This document shows, piece after piece, positions 29,618 through 38,434 of a stretch of DNA of 64,000 nucleotides (its first letter is position 1; each line of letters opens with the position of its first letter). The stretch covers positions 598,304 to 662,303 of the forward strand of contig NZ_CM001373.1 of assembly GCF_000236165.1 (NCBI RefSeq). The letters run 5' to 3'. Made by a program: the position numbers and the translations under genes. Under the pieces are notes generated by a model that was not told the origin of the DNA, did not search any database, and saw only the letters and a program-made list of their open reading frames with translations. This DNA comes from Fluoribacter dumoffii NY 23 (GTDB taxonomy: Bacteria > Pseudomonadota > Gammaproteobacteria > Legionellales > Legionellaceae).

Positions 29618-30670
29618 ATGAAACCAATTAAAAAACTATGTTTTATGTTGGTCTATGTAGTGGTGACACTGCCCTTTATTGGTTTTTATTTTGGTGGTTT
29701 TTATACTTTCCTTCCCTTTTTAGTTTTATTTACATTAATACCGCTACTGGATGTCTGGCTAGTGGATGCAAGCAATCCAGATAGTTCCCAGGAACCTAAT
29801 TTATTAAAAGATAAATATTTCAAACTGCTTACCTGGATTTATGTACCTGTGCAATACACGTTTATAATGCTTGCAATTTACCTGGTTGTGCATACCCCAT
29901 TAACGGCAATAGAATTTATAGGCTTCGGTATGTCAATTGGACTTTTAACAGGGGGAATCGGAATTACTCTCGCTCATGAGCTGATGCATAAAAATTCCAG
30001 CGTGGATCAGTTATTAAGCAAGGTTTTATTAACTAGTGTTTGTTACGGCCATTTCTTTATTGAACATGTTCGCGGGCATCATGTTCATGTTGCTACCCCA
30101 AAAGATCCTGCGACATCGCGTCTTGGTGAAAGTGTATATCATTTTTTACCCAGAACACTTATTGGGTCTTTTCGCTCTGCTCTGAGCATTGAGCGTAAGC
30201 GTTTAAATCGTAATGGTTATCCCTGGTACCATTTACAAAATCAATTCTGGTGGATAATAACTCTGCCTGTAGTTTTGGCAGTGGCCCTTTATTATTACGG
30301 TGGATGGCCAGCATTTTTATTTTTTATTCTTCAATCAGTTATTGCTGTCATTTTGCTCGAAATCATTAACTATATTGAGCATTATGGAATGGAGCGTAAA
30401 AAACTTGCCAATGGCTTTTATGAGAAAGTTTCAGATCAACACTCATGGAATGCAAATCATTGGCTTAGTAACATGCTCCTTTTCCAACTGCAACGACATT
30501 CAGATCACCATATGTATGGCGCCCGTCCTTATCAATTGCTAAGACATATTGACTCAAGCCCCCAGCTTCCTTCTGGTTATTTGGGGATGATAATTTTAGC
30601 CCTTTTTCCTTTTTTATGGAGAAGGGTAATGGATAAGAGAGTACTTGCCAAGCGTGGAGAAAATCTCTAA
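29618..30670 (+). CDS. alkB: AlkB-type alkane 1-monooxygenase / membrane hydroxylase
   Basis: 350 residues, integral membrane di-iron enzyme. Four or more membrane helices occupy the N-terminal half. The eight-histidine signature is complete: HELMHK, EHVRGHHVHV, then the AlkB-specific NYIEHYGMER, and QRHSDHHMYGARPYQLLR. These enzymes insert oxygen at the terminal carbon of alkanes or related chains using rubredoxin. No rubredoxin or reductase is adjacent. In an intracellular pathogen the real substrate may be a lipid or fatty acid rather than an alkane, which is inference. Confidence 0.88.
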   Translation: MKPIKKLCFMLVYVVVTLPFIGFYFGGFYTFLPFLVLFTLIPLLDVWLVDASNPDSSQEPNLLKDKYFKLLTWIYVPVQYTFIMLAIYLVVHTPLTAIEFIGFGMSIGLLTGGIGITLAHELMHKNSSVDQLLSKVLLTSVCYGHFFIEHVRGHHVHVATPKDPATSRLGESVYHFLPRTLIGSFRSALSIERKRLNRNGYPWYHLQNQFWWIITLPVVLAVALYYYGGWPAFLFFILQSVIAVILLEIINYIEHYGMERKKLANGFYEKVSDQHSWNANHWLSNMLLFQLQRHSDHHMYGARPYQLLRHIDSSPQLPSGYLGMIILALFPFLWRRVMDKRVLAKRGENL

Positions 30671-30685
30671 ATGCGTGCGCTCTTC

Positions 30686-33040
30686 CTATATCATAGTGGG
30701 GGTAATATCTTCCTTGTTGGAGATTTCCCCGGTACTGGCGGTATTAATTTGAGTGCCATAGATCATTCTTGAAACCGGACTCCAAAAAAATGAAAAAGTT
30801 CTGGAAAAAACCCCACTTGTTTCATTGTTTGTTATTCCAGTTTCTTTAGTCTTTTCTTTGATGCGATCAATAACACCAAAATGTGTAACTGCATGTTGTT
30901 CTGCCAATTTCATGAATTCTGTTTCGGCAAGGGGAGGCAATGCTTTAGGTCTGTCTTTATAAAACCGTTCTGCGGCCGTTGCAATCAGTCCCTCAACTTG
31001 ACTTAACAAATCCAATTCGTCTACTTCAATTTTATCATTAGGGATAATGCTTCGTAAGGCAGCCAGGTCATGGATTAGGATTTGAATTTGCAGATAAAGC
31101 TTGGAAAAATCTTCAAGGGTACTGGCAAATTGATCTTCAAAGCTTTTGGTGAGTTGTTCGACACTGAATTTTTCGAGTCCTTTTCCAGCCAGTTTTTTAT
31201 GAATATAAGCTATTTTAATTGATGAGGGATGGTTGGGTAGATTTTTATATTCTTCAGAATGAGTAATCTCATCAAGAATCACCGAAGGACTATTCTCAAT
31301 GTGATTTAATTGCATTAATAATTCACTAAAAAACTGGGTTAAGCGAGTATCCATGGATTCTTGCAGATAATTAAAATCTTTTTTCAAATCCTTGGAGCGA
31401 GCGACTAAAGTATGATTTATGCTGGTAAAACTTAAGAGCAGGAGCTCTGCCACATACTCGCGGATCGTTATATTGTCTGATGCAGACAGATCTTTGAATT
31501 TGGTGAGTATATCAATAATCGCTTGATAGAGGATTTCTTTTTCTTTTTGTTTTTCAATTGAGGACCAATCCTCAGTCAAGTATTGCTGACTTACTTGGCG
31601 AATTACAATGCCAAATGTTTCCAGGACATTTTTTCGATTCGTTTCAGAATCTAGAATGGAGGTTTCTTTATCAGCAATTTTTTTAATATTTTCTTCCAAG
31701 ACTAAACTGGCGGAATTGATCATCTCGGCAAGATTTACTTTTTGAGTATCAAGACCAAAAATGTTAAAGAAGTGGGCTTGCATTAATAAGGCATGCTCTT
31801 CATTCACATAGCCTGAGTATGTCGTAAAGACATCATTAAAGAGGCCATAGACATGACCTTTATGTAAGATTTTGCGTTGCTTGGTGAGCCCCATGTAAGA
31901 ATAGTTGGTGAAATTATACGCATCATAACCTATCTGATTTTTTGCAATCATGGCATAAAGTGCCCGTAAAATAGCAGGAAAATTAAGGGCGGGGAGATTA
32001 AGGGGTTTTGTTTCACTATCGATTCCCAGATACTTTCTGCCTAAAGCTGTATGCTGATGAAAAATCTGCTCACCATCGTTAAATGCTACACCTTGGCTGC
32101 TTAAAAAACTGATTAACTTATAGAGCATTAATTTTTGGACATGGGTTGTTTTAGAGCCATCAGGAGAAACAATGATTCCTTGTTGCGAACCATCATTTCC
32201 GGTGGATCCTGTCCCATGATGTCCTGGCATGGAATAGCGTACAAATTTTTGGGTTTCTTTAGAAACTACTTCCGGACTAATTGGAGTAAATCCCCAATCA
32301 GAATGTTCGTTTGCATAAAAAATGAGTTCTGTATTTTTTATAATCTTGGGTAATATGAAATATCGTTCGTCATACCAGGTAATGGGAAAGCAATCTCCAG
32401 GTACGGGATCAATGCCAAAAAAGTTTATTGACGCCGCAGGCAAAAAGGTTTTGAGATTATTAAACCATTGTTCTTCCTCTTCTTTAGGAATCTGACCAAT
32501 TTGTATTTTTAACGTTTCTATAATATCCGGGGTATTATTTGCCGGTGTTCCTTTGCGTCTTTTGATTTGTTGCTCTGTTAAATGCTTCGAAACCTCATCA
32601 AAAGTAGTACATGTACCAATAATGGTTTGTATTGATTCCAATTCATGAGCGATTAAAATCGATTCCACTGCCCCCCTGCTATGAGCAATGATATTAATCC
32701 GGGTTTGTCCGCGGGCTATTGCCTTGAGTATCGCTGCCAGACCCAGGGCAATTTTCTCCCCTACGTTTGTCCCGTCTGTTTTAGGGCCATTAATTACCGT
32801 TATTTCATCTGCCAGATAAGGATAAGGATTTTTTGCATCTACTTTTATCGTTATAGCAGGTGCACTGGTTTTAATTAAAGAGGAGATTACGCTTAAAGTT
32901 TCTCCCTTGGGATAATCCTTTACTTTGGCTCCCTTTGTATATGGGGCTGGTTTGGGAATTTGTTTTAATTCAGGGGTAAAGTCGGTGAGCGTTCCCAGCA
33001 TGGTGAGGGTGAATGGTGGTTTTTCAATTTTACTGTCCAT
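30686..33040 (-). CDS. Tle1/DUF2235-like alpha/beta-hydrolase, candidate Dot/Icm effector
   Basis: 784 residues from the ATG at 33040, preceded by GGGG at 8 bases; an upstream TTG at 33064 lacks a ribosome site. The N-terminal third carries the serine-hydrolase elements of Tle1-type phospholipases: INIIAHSRGAVES (Ser121), FFGIDPVPGD (Asp211), the F-x-A-x-E...F-x-P stretch FYANEHSDWGFTP, and YSMPGHHGTGS (His274/275). The remaining ~450 residues are helical with no known fold. There is no signal peptide, so it is not an ordinary secreted lipase. The C-terminus is polar (NTASTGEISNKED), which is compatible with type IV secretion. Confidence 0.7.
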   Translation of the reverse strand: MDSKIEKPPFTLTMLGTLTDFTPELKQIPKPAPYTKGAKVKDYPKGETLSVISSLIKTSAPAITIKVDAKNPYPYLADEITVINGPKTDGTNVGEKIALGLAAILKAIARGQTRINIIAHSRGAVESILIAHELESIQTIIGTCTTFDEVSKHLTEQQIKRRKGTPANNTPDIIETLKIQIGQIPKEEEEQWFNNLKTFLPAASINFFGIDPVPGDCFPITWYDERYFILPKIIKNTELIFYANEHSDWGFTPISPEVVSKETQKFVRYSMPGHHGTGSTGNDGSQQGIIVSPDGSKTTHVQKLMLYKLISFLSSQGVAFNDGEQIFHQHTALGRKYLGIDSETKPLNLPALNFPAILRALYAMIAKNQIGYDAYNFTNYSYMGLTKQRKILHKGHVYGLFNDVFTTYSGYVNEEHALLMQAHFFNIFGLDTQKVNLAEMINSASLVLEENIKKIADKETSILDSETNRKNVLETFGIVIRQVSQQYLTEDWSSIEKQKEKEILYQAIIDILTKFKDLSASDNITIREYVAELLLLSFTSINHTLVARSKDLKKDFNYLQESMDTRLTQFFSELLMQLNHIENSPSVILDEITHSEEYKNLPNHPSSIKIAYIHKKLAGKGLEKFSVEQLTKSFEDQFASTLEDFSKLYLQIQILIHDLAALRSIIPNDKIEVDELDLLSQVEGLIATAAERFYKDRPKALPPLAETEFMKLAEQHAVTHFGVIDRIKEKTKETGITNNETSGVFSRTFSFFWSPVSRMIYGTQINTASTGEISNKEDITPTMI

Positions 33041-33338
33041 AGTTGCTGCCCCATATTGTGACAATCATTCTGTTATAAATTCATTAATAAATTCATTGGA
33101 ATAAATAAAAATTAATCAATACCATTATTTTGGGTGATTCAAACTCCTTTATTAAATCTGGGTAATCTGTAACCAATCATGACTTCATTTTTTATAGTTC
33201 CATTTCTAATATAAAAAAGCAATAAAAATTGGCTAATTGTATTAAAAAGAAGATAATGCTTTATGCCGTTAGCCGAAGTTACTCATGTTTTTTAGTTCGC
33301 TGTGTTTCCCATCGGGTTATTACAAATTACTAAACATT

Positions 33339-34412
33339 TTATTTCTTCGCGATAATATTCTTTATCGAATCGTCGGATGTTTTTAAAGCCTCATTAATTT
33401 TTGAGATGACGTCGTATTGAGGGAAAAACTTATGGCGCCAGCTTATTTCAACTGGTTTTGCCAAAGTGTTTGCCTCTTCCTTTGTTATTGCTGCTGCTTG
33501 GACAAAAGTTTTAACCGATTTCCGTAGGATCTTATCCAATTGAGAAATTATGTCATAATAATTACTTGTCTCATCGACAGGGGTCATGAAATCGCGTGTA
33601 ATCTCTTCAGTTGCACTTTTTAACTGGACTATTTTATTTTGGATAATCTTATATTTTTCATTACTTATGCCAAATTTTTTTTCTAATTTATCGGATAAGT
33701 GTATTAGGGCCTTTTCCAAATTTACTGCCGCGGCTATAAGGATTTGCTGTTTTTTCTGAAAAAGCTCATGAACCTTAACTATATGCTCTGTAGTATTATA
33801 TTTTCTGATGTAGTCTGTAGTGTAATTTCTAATAGGACTGAAGGTATGTTTGGACGGATTAAAATCTTCTACATGATTCGTAAATACATCTAAAGCTTTG
33901 TCATATTCCTGATAATAATTTTTAGTCCGGGAAAGGTACTCTGAAGCAGGATAAACTTCATCTGACCAGGGATCACAAATATAAGCAGCCTTACCCCAGG
34001 TTTCTGGTTTCCTAGGATCACTCCCTTTTTCCCGGCCAACCACAAGTACTACATGATTTCCACCCAATAACTGAAAAACCTCTGCATCTATATGGGGAAC
34101 AAAATGTGCAATATAGTCTAAAGCCAACTCTGCAAGCTCATTACAATTGCCTATTGAATATTTTTTACTGCAGGTAATGGATTGATAAAATTCATAGATA
34201 TAATAATCAAACTCCAACCATGAGTGCGCGGGCTCTTGAGATTTATCTCTTATAGATTTTAGTGCTTCACTAAGACTTTTTTTCTTATCTTCAGGGTACG
34301 TGTTGTTTATCAGTTGAGTTCCGCCCTCTACTATAAATTCTCGAGCATAGCTTTTAGCGAGAAGAGCTGCGTCTTTAATTGATGAGGGGACAATAGATTT
34401 ATCGTGTTTCAT
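33339..34412 (-). CDS. Papain-like Cys-His-Asp protein, candidate effector
   Basis: 357 residues from ATG 34412; the TTG at 34442 would add ten residues but has no ribosome site. Residues 60-160 show a spaced catalytic triad: SIGNCNELAELALDYI (Cys90), LLGGNHVVLVVGRE (His120) and AAYICDPWSDEVYP (Asp147). That order, with Cys at a helix start, His on a strand and Asp-Pro next, is shared by YopT-type (C58) proteases, transglutaminases and bacterial deamidases. The rest (about 190-357) is helical. No signal peptide. It is upstream of the Tle1-like gene on the same strand. Enzyme class and secretion are inference. Confidence 0.65.
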   Translation of the reverse strand: MKHDKSIVPSSIKDAALLAKSYAREFIVEGGTQLINNTYPEDKKKSLSEALKSIRDKSQEPAHSWLEFDYYIYEFYQSITCSKKYSIGNCNELAELALDYIAHFVPHIDAEVFQLLGGNHVVLVVGREKGSDPRKPETWGKAAYICDPWSDEVYPASEYLSRTKNYYQEYDKALDVFTNHVEDFNPSKHTFSPIRNYTTDYIRKYNTTEHIVKVHELFQKKQQILIAAAVNLEKALIHLSDKLEKKFGISNEKYKIIQNKIVQLKSATEEITRDFMTPVDETSNYYDIISQLDKILRKSVKTFVQAAAITKEEANTLAKPVEISWRHKFFPQYDVISKINEALKTSDDSIKNIIAKK

Positions 34413-34696
34413 AATTGACCAATCGGTAAATATATATAACAAATTATACTGGAATAAACTTAAGGGTTCATTATCAAGAAGACAGAGAAAATCTTAACTT
34501 TGAGTTAAACACAGCAGTTGATCTTTTCCAGATCGGGTCCATATATAAACACTGGCTAGGAAAGGAACTCTCCAAAAGGGGTATTACCTGGATGCGCTCG
34601 CTAAAAGTGATAAAATATGAGTCGCGACTATAAATCCATCCCCATAAATGGGTGAGTAGAATTCTTTTTCATAAATAATTGTCTAGGGAGATTTCA

Positions 34697-35281
34697 ATGC
34701 AAAAGAAACTATTTCCTATTTTAACCTCTGTTGTATTAATGACCGCTCTTTTCTCAGGAGCTAGTGCACTTGACCCTAGGGTAACTAATCAAATACAGAA
34801 AAATGATCCGTTCAATATTGATCCCTTTGATAACGACCCTTTTTTTCAATCATCCAATGATGCCCTACGGCAGATGTATAAAATGCAACAAGCTATGGAT
34901 CAATTCATGAAGCAACAATTTGCACAAATGCAAAATAGCCTTGTAAATCAACCTAATCCAAATCTGTTTGGGAGTACAAGTACCATTGAAATTAAGGAAG
35001 GTAAGAAAGGAATTATTTATAAAATAAAATTACCGAAAGGGGCTGACAGCAAAGTGGATGTTGCGGTTAAAAACGGACAGTTAGTGGTTAGTACCAACAT
35101 CACTCAAAAAATTACACGTGAAGAGGATCATAATAAAAGTGTAAGTTATTCCCAAAGTAATTACAGCCAGTCATTCCAACTGCCTAAAGGCTATGATCCG
35201 AACTCTATGGCTACCAAGATGAAGGATTCCAATTTAATTGTGACCTTTAAGAAAAAATATGAGGCATCCTCCATACTCTAA
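34697..35281 (+). CDS. Exported Hsp20 / alpha-crystallin protein
   Basis: 194 residues from ATG 34697, chosen because AGGGAG lies 6 bases upstream and the start yields a signal peptide (KLFPILTSVVLMTALFSGASA). Residues about 20-85 contain an NDPF/Gln/Met-rich stretch (DPFNIDPFDNDPFFQ; QQFAQMQNS). The alpha-crystallin domain spans about 95-190 (GIIYKIKLPKGADSKVDVAV, QLVVSTNI, SFQLPKGYDPN, DSNLIVTFKK). Small heat-shock proteins hold unfolded clients; most are cytoplasmic, and this one would act in the periplasm. It ends at a strong hairpin. Confidence 0.83.
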   Translation: MQKKLFPILTSVVLMTALFSGASALDPRVTNQIQKNDPFNIDPFDNDPFFQSSNDALRQMYKMQQAMDQFMKQQFAQMQNSLVNQPNPNLFGSTSTIEIKEGKKGIIYKIKLPKGADSKVDVAVKNGQLVVSTNITQKITREEDHNKSVSYSQSNYSQSFQLPKGYDPNSMATKMKDSNLIVTFKKKYEASSIL

Positions 35282-35299
35282 ACTCAAGACAAAAATTAT

Positions 35300-35335
35300 T
35301 TAAACTATGGCAGCTAAGTATCTGCCATAGTTTAA
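35300..35335. terminator. 14-bp hairpin shared by convergent genes
   Basis: TTAAACTATGGCAG (35300-35313) and CTGCCATAGTTTAA (35322-35335) pair perfectly with loop CTAAGTAT. The minus strand continues into AATAATTTTTG, a fair U-tract. It separates the Hsp20 gene from the convergent gene at 35346. Confidence 0.75.
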
Positions 35336-35345
35336 GAAGGGCGGT

Positions 35346-36599
35346 TTAATAGTTGAATTTATTTTCATTAAAAGGAACAGGGCTTTTTACTGGTTCGGTG
35401 AGAAGGGGTTTTTTTGAGTGAAACACACCAAGCTTGAGAAGGTTTTCCTCATATTCCCTAACTTTGAGGTGAACTTTTCCGAGAGGTCTTTTTCGCTCAA
35501 CTGAAGCCATTTCCGGCTGGGGTGCAATTGAGGGACTGGTATTCTGACTTTCGGAAACAACATCAGCAGCAGGCTTTGTGGAAAAAAAGTCGCTTGTAAT
35601 TTCAGAATTTTTTACCGCTGTAAGAGAGATTATTTCCGCATTTAGCTCTGTATGCTTCTTGTAAAGTTTAAATGCATTTTCCGCAAATTTTAATGCGTGT
35701 TCCAGAGAGGAGAGTTTTTGTGAAGCAGGGGGAGTAATATGGAGACGAGTTTTTAACCGTCCCAATGGGGAGTTATTTTGCTCAAATAAAATTGAATGCC
35801 TAGAGAGGGATTGTAGAAGTTTCATTCTTTCCGCTAGTTCCTCTTGAGTATTGCTGTAATCACGAAGATGTTGGCTCAAGAGAAGTGCTGCTGTGAATTT
35901 GTCTTTAGAAAGTGCCTTTATATAGGGTTCGCTTTGTTTGAATTGTATTTCTTCCCTTAAGCGAAGTTGATAAGGAACATGTGCAAACTGGTCTATAAAT
36001 TCATTCAGAATAGATGCTATTTCCATATCCGCTTTATTTTTACTTTCTCTCAACCTTTCATACAAATCGCGTAATGATTTGAATTCCTGGTCAATTTTTC
36101 GTTTCGCAGCTTGGCATTCGTGATGATATCGGAGCGTCCCTTGCTCAAAATGATTTAAGCTTTCTTCAATAACAAACTTGTTTGGATGGTTTGAAATAAA
36201 ATGTTTAAATTGGCAATAAGTTTCACTGGCAGAGGCATTTGTTCCATCGGTTCCCGCTATACGTTGCATCCATGCTTCCCGTTCAGCAAATAGTTGAAAA
36301 AATGGCATAAATTCCTTATACCTAAGCAGGCTTGAAATATCCTCTTGGGTAATAATCTCAGGTAATGCCGGTTGTTGATCAAATGGAATTAATACATCGT
36401 TGATAAATGCTTTATAGAATTTCTGAATCGTTTTTAATTCAACATTTAAAGTTTTAAGAAATTCCTTTCCTTGATTTTCTTCCAGGGCAGCACAATTTTT
36501 TTCCCACTTTTTGAATTGAACCATCAAACGGCGATAATGCTTAAGAATAGTTTTTGGTTGTGGGGATTTGGAATTATTGGAACTAAAAAACATGGACAT
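35346..36599 (-). CDS. Hypothetical coiled-coil protein, possible effector
   Basis: 417 residues, no recognised family and no signal peptide. Nearly all of residues 15-325 is predicted helix with coiled-coil character (KIDQEFKSLRDLYERLRE; EELAERMKLLQSL; LEHALKFAENAFKLYKKH). The tail from about 335 is Ser/Pro-rich and disordered (SESQNTSPSIAPQPEMAS), then basic, and ends in PVPFNENKFNY. Long helical proteins with unstructured polar tails beside other candidate effectors suggest the same class. This is inference only. Confidence 0.6.
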   Translation of the reverse strand: MSMFFSSNNSKSPQPKTILKHYRRLMVQFKKWEKNCAALEENQGKEFLKTLNVELKTIQKFYKAFINDVLIPFDQQPALPEIITQEDISSLLRYKEFMPFFQLFAEREAWMQRIAGTDGTNASASETYCQFKHFISNHPNKFVIEESLNHFEQGTLRYHHECQAAKRKIDQEFKSLRDLYERLRESKNKADMEIASILNEFIDQFAHVPYQLRLREEIQFKQSEPYIKALSKDKFTAALLLSQHLRDYSNTQEELAERMKLLQSLSRHSILFEQNNSPLGRLKTRLHITPPASQKLSSLEHALKFAENAFKLYKKHTELNAEIISLTAVKNSEITSDFFSTKPAADVVSESQNTSPSIAPQPEMASVERKRPLGKVHLKVREYEENLLKLGVFHSKKPLLTEPVKSPVPFNENKFNY

Positions 36600-37353
36600 C
36601 TCCAGAGTTTGCTGGCTTGTTGCGATGTTAAAAAAAAAGAGATGATATCAGGAGAATGATATTTTTGAATACAACTGCTAATTAATTACTATTCGATGGC
36701 GAAATGATTGGGAGGTATTTACCGAACCGGTCATGACCAAGGGTTTCAAAGATGCCTGACCTAACGGATGAACTGCTTCTCTATCAAACCCTCACGGGTA
36801 TTTGGCCTTTACTTGCATCCGAGGATATGGAACCGTTTGGAAGTGTTTTGTTAAGGCTCTTCGCGCGAGAAAATACCACTCTTCATCGATAAATCCGAAT
36901 GAATCCTTGAGAAATGTGCTGTTCTTTTTATGAAACGGTTATGCTTCCGACAATTAATTTCTTGATTTTTAATTTTCTAAAAAAGTTGCTTAATAAAACG
37001 CATTTTACTCCTACAATCAATATAAAGATGTTTTTTTTACGAAGATTATCATTTGATAGAAATCCATGGAAAAAAAGTAAAAACCTTATCGGTTTTTTAA
37101 TAATATACTATTGTTGTGATTACTTGATTTTTTTTTCAGAAATCATAGAAGGAGTTGAGGCATGATTTGTTCCTTTTTTTAGATGAATTATTTAAGTTAA
37201 CGGGAACTTTTGTGTTGTTACTCGCTGAAAAAAAGAACAAATAAAAGATAAAATTTTTAATTAAATATTTATTAAAAGAATTTTTTTTGTATTTCAAAGA
37301 CCAGTACTTTAAAAGAATTATTTCCTGTGCAATCAATTGTATTGAGGAATATT
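36600..37353. other. Long region without a credible gene
   Basis: About 750 bases. The first 300 (36660-36920) are less AT-rich than the rest and read like degenerate coding sequence: on the minus strand a frame near 36895-36800 gives FIDEEWYFLARRALTKHF before a stop. The remainder is very AT-rich, and the short open frames in it have biased, implausible composition. It may be a decayed gene or insertion remnant. Confidence 0.4.
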
Positions 37354-37379
37354 ATGGGGACAGTTCTGTCCGTCCCCAT
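37354..37379. repeat. REP-like hairpin
   Basis: ATGGGGAC (37354-37361) and GTCCCCAT (37372-37379) enclose AGTTCTGTCC. An alternative inner hairpin GGACAG-TT-CTGTCC is also possible. GGGGACAG/CTGTCCCC palindromes are typical of REP elements mobilised by IS200-related RAYT transposases, known from many gammaproteobacteria. No transposase is nearby, so this would be a solo copy. It could also act as a terminator. Confidence 0.5.
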
Positions 37380-37535
37380 TTATTCATGAATTTGTGATTT
37401 GTTATATGCATCCTCTTTCTCTTTATTTACTTTATCACAAACCTCTTTGGTATATCTTGTTTTAGGTGTTATTTTGCATATATTTTTAATATTTTTTTTC
37501 TCGGGATGCTCAGTTTTTTCTTTTTCACTTTCCAT
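37380..37535 (-). CDS. Small charged hypothetical protein
   Basis: 51 residues from the ATG at 37535, which has GGAGG five bases upstream, one of the better ribosome sites in this AT-rich stretch. The sequence is Lys/Glu-rich with two cysteines (MESEKEKTEHPEKK; ICKITPKTRYTKEVCDKV). No family is recognised. It abuts the REP-like hairpin, which would serve as its terminator. Existence rests on the ribosome site and composition only. Confidence 0.4.
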   Translation of the reverse strand: MESEKEKTEHPEKKNIKNICKITPKTRYTKEVCDKVNKEKEDAYNKSQIHE

Positions 37536-37721
37536 AAAGTCCTCCATTTTATTTTTAGGCAGCTCAGGATCTGCTGATGATAACTGAAACAATGGAAGAG
37601 TTTTTTATTTAAAAATTATCTTATGGCCATAAGATGAAATTAAATAAAGTATGCGAATTACTTTATTCATACTAATTTTAAAATGCTTTTAAAATTAGCT
37701 GTTTTTTTATTAACCGCAAAA

Positions 37722-38051
37722 TTAATGATAATATCGATCAATTGTAGTAGGCCAACTAGCCATATCCGGCCAATTATTTTTATCAAATCCATATTCTTGT
37801 TTTAATTGTGACTTGTCTACGTTCAATATAAAACAATCTTCATTATCATTGTAATGAATGCTCTTCCATGGGAAAGCAAAATATTTTTCACCCATACCTA
37901 AAAAACCACCAAAGGATAAGACAACATATTTTGCTTGTCCGGAAACTTTATCTAAAACTATTTCTTCAATTTCACCTAAAGATTCCATATTAGGGGATTT
38001 TACTTCCTTTCCTTTAACATCGTCTGATTTAACAATTTCAGGATTATTCAT
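37722..38051 (-). CDS. PRC-barrel domain protein
   Basis: 109 residues. The PRC-barrel fold is indicated by VKGKEVKSPNMESLGEIEEIVLDKVSGQAKYVVLSFGGFLGMGEKYFAFPWKSI, with the usual order of strands and the turn G-x-I-x-E/D. A C-terminal extension (about 85-109) holds NNWPDMASWP. PRC-barrels occur in RimM, photosynthetic reaction centres and many small stress proteins. No enzymatic function is known for stand-alone copies. The gene has Legionella-like base composition although both flanks are very AT-rich. Confidence 0.82.
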   Translation of the reverse strand: MNNPEIVKSDDVKGKEVKSPNMESLGEIEEIVLDKVSGQAKYVVLSFGGFLGMGEKYFAFPWKSIHYNDNEDCFILNVDKSQLKQEYGFDKNNWPDMASWPTTIDRYYH

Positions 38052-38434
38052 AATTTTCTCCTTAAATTCCCTTTAAAATCCACTTTAATTATAGATTAAA
38101 ATTAAAATTAGTGTAAAAAATTAAGATAAACACTAAGTAAAAAATGTTTAAATTATTTTAATTTTTATTAATTTATATTCTTTTATTATTATAATTTTAT
38201 GGAATTTTTTATATAAAAAACAAAATTATATTTATAATAAAATTATGATTTTTTGGTGTGTAAATTTCAATTTAACTCAATTGAAAAATTGATTTTAGGA
38301 GCAGGATAATAACATCGGAACTTCGAAAATTTATATACAGATTACTGGATCTTGTAGTTCCAGAGAGGAGACCAGCTATTGGTATTTTTCAATAGCGGCT
38401 TCTCGGCATAAAATGTCCCGAAATGTCCCGGTAA
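38052..38434. other. AT-rich intergenic region with hairpin and short tandem repeat
   Basis: About 380 bases without a gene, extremely AT-rich up to 38280. Near the ubiD end, GCTATTG (38373-38379) and CAATAGC (38388-38394) form a hairpin extended by partly paired flanks, and AAATGTCCCG is repeated in tandem at 38411-38430. The hairpin lies about 40 bases after the ubiD stop and may be its terminator. Confidence 0.45.

Noticed and set aside
34497..34696. Possible sigma-32 promoter or RNA thermometer before the Hsp20 gene
   Set aside because: CCCCATAAAT resembles a heat-shock -10, but no matching -35 is seen at the right distance, and pairing with the AGGGAG ribosome site is weak.
36914..37165. 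Plus-strand frame of 83 codons in the gene desert
   Set aside because: It is Phe/Ile/Lys/Asn-rich as expected from random AT-rich DNA, and no ribosome site precedes it.
37399..37587. Plus-strand hydrophobic frame of 62 codons
   Set aside because: It is antisense to a charged minus-strand peptide with a strong GGAGG ribosome site. Its Ser/Phe/Leu bias is what antisense of a Lys/Glu-rich gene gives.
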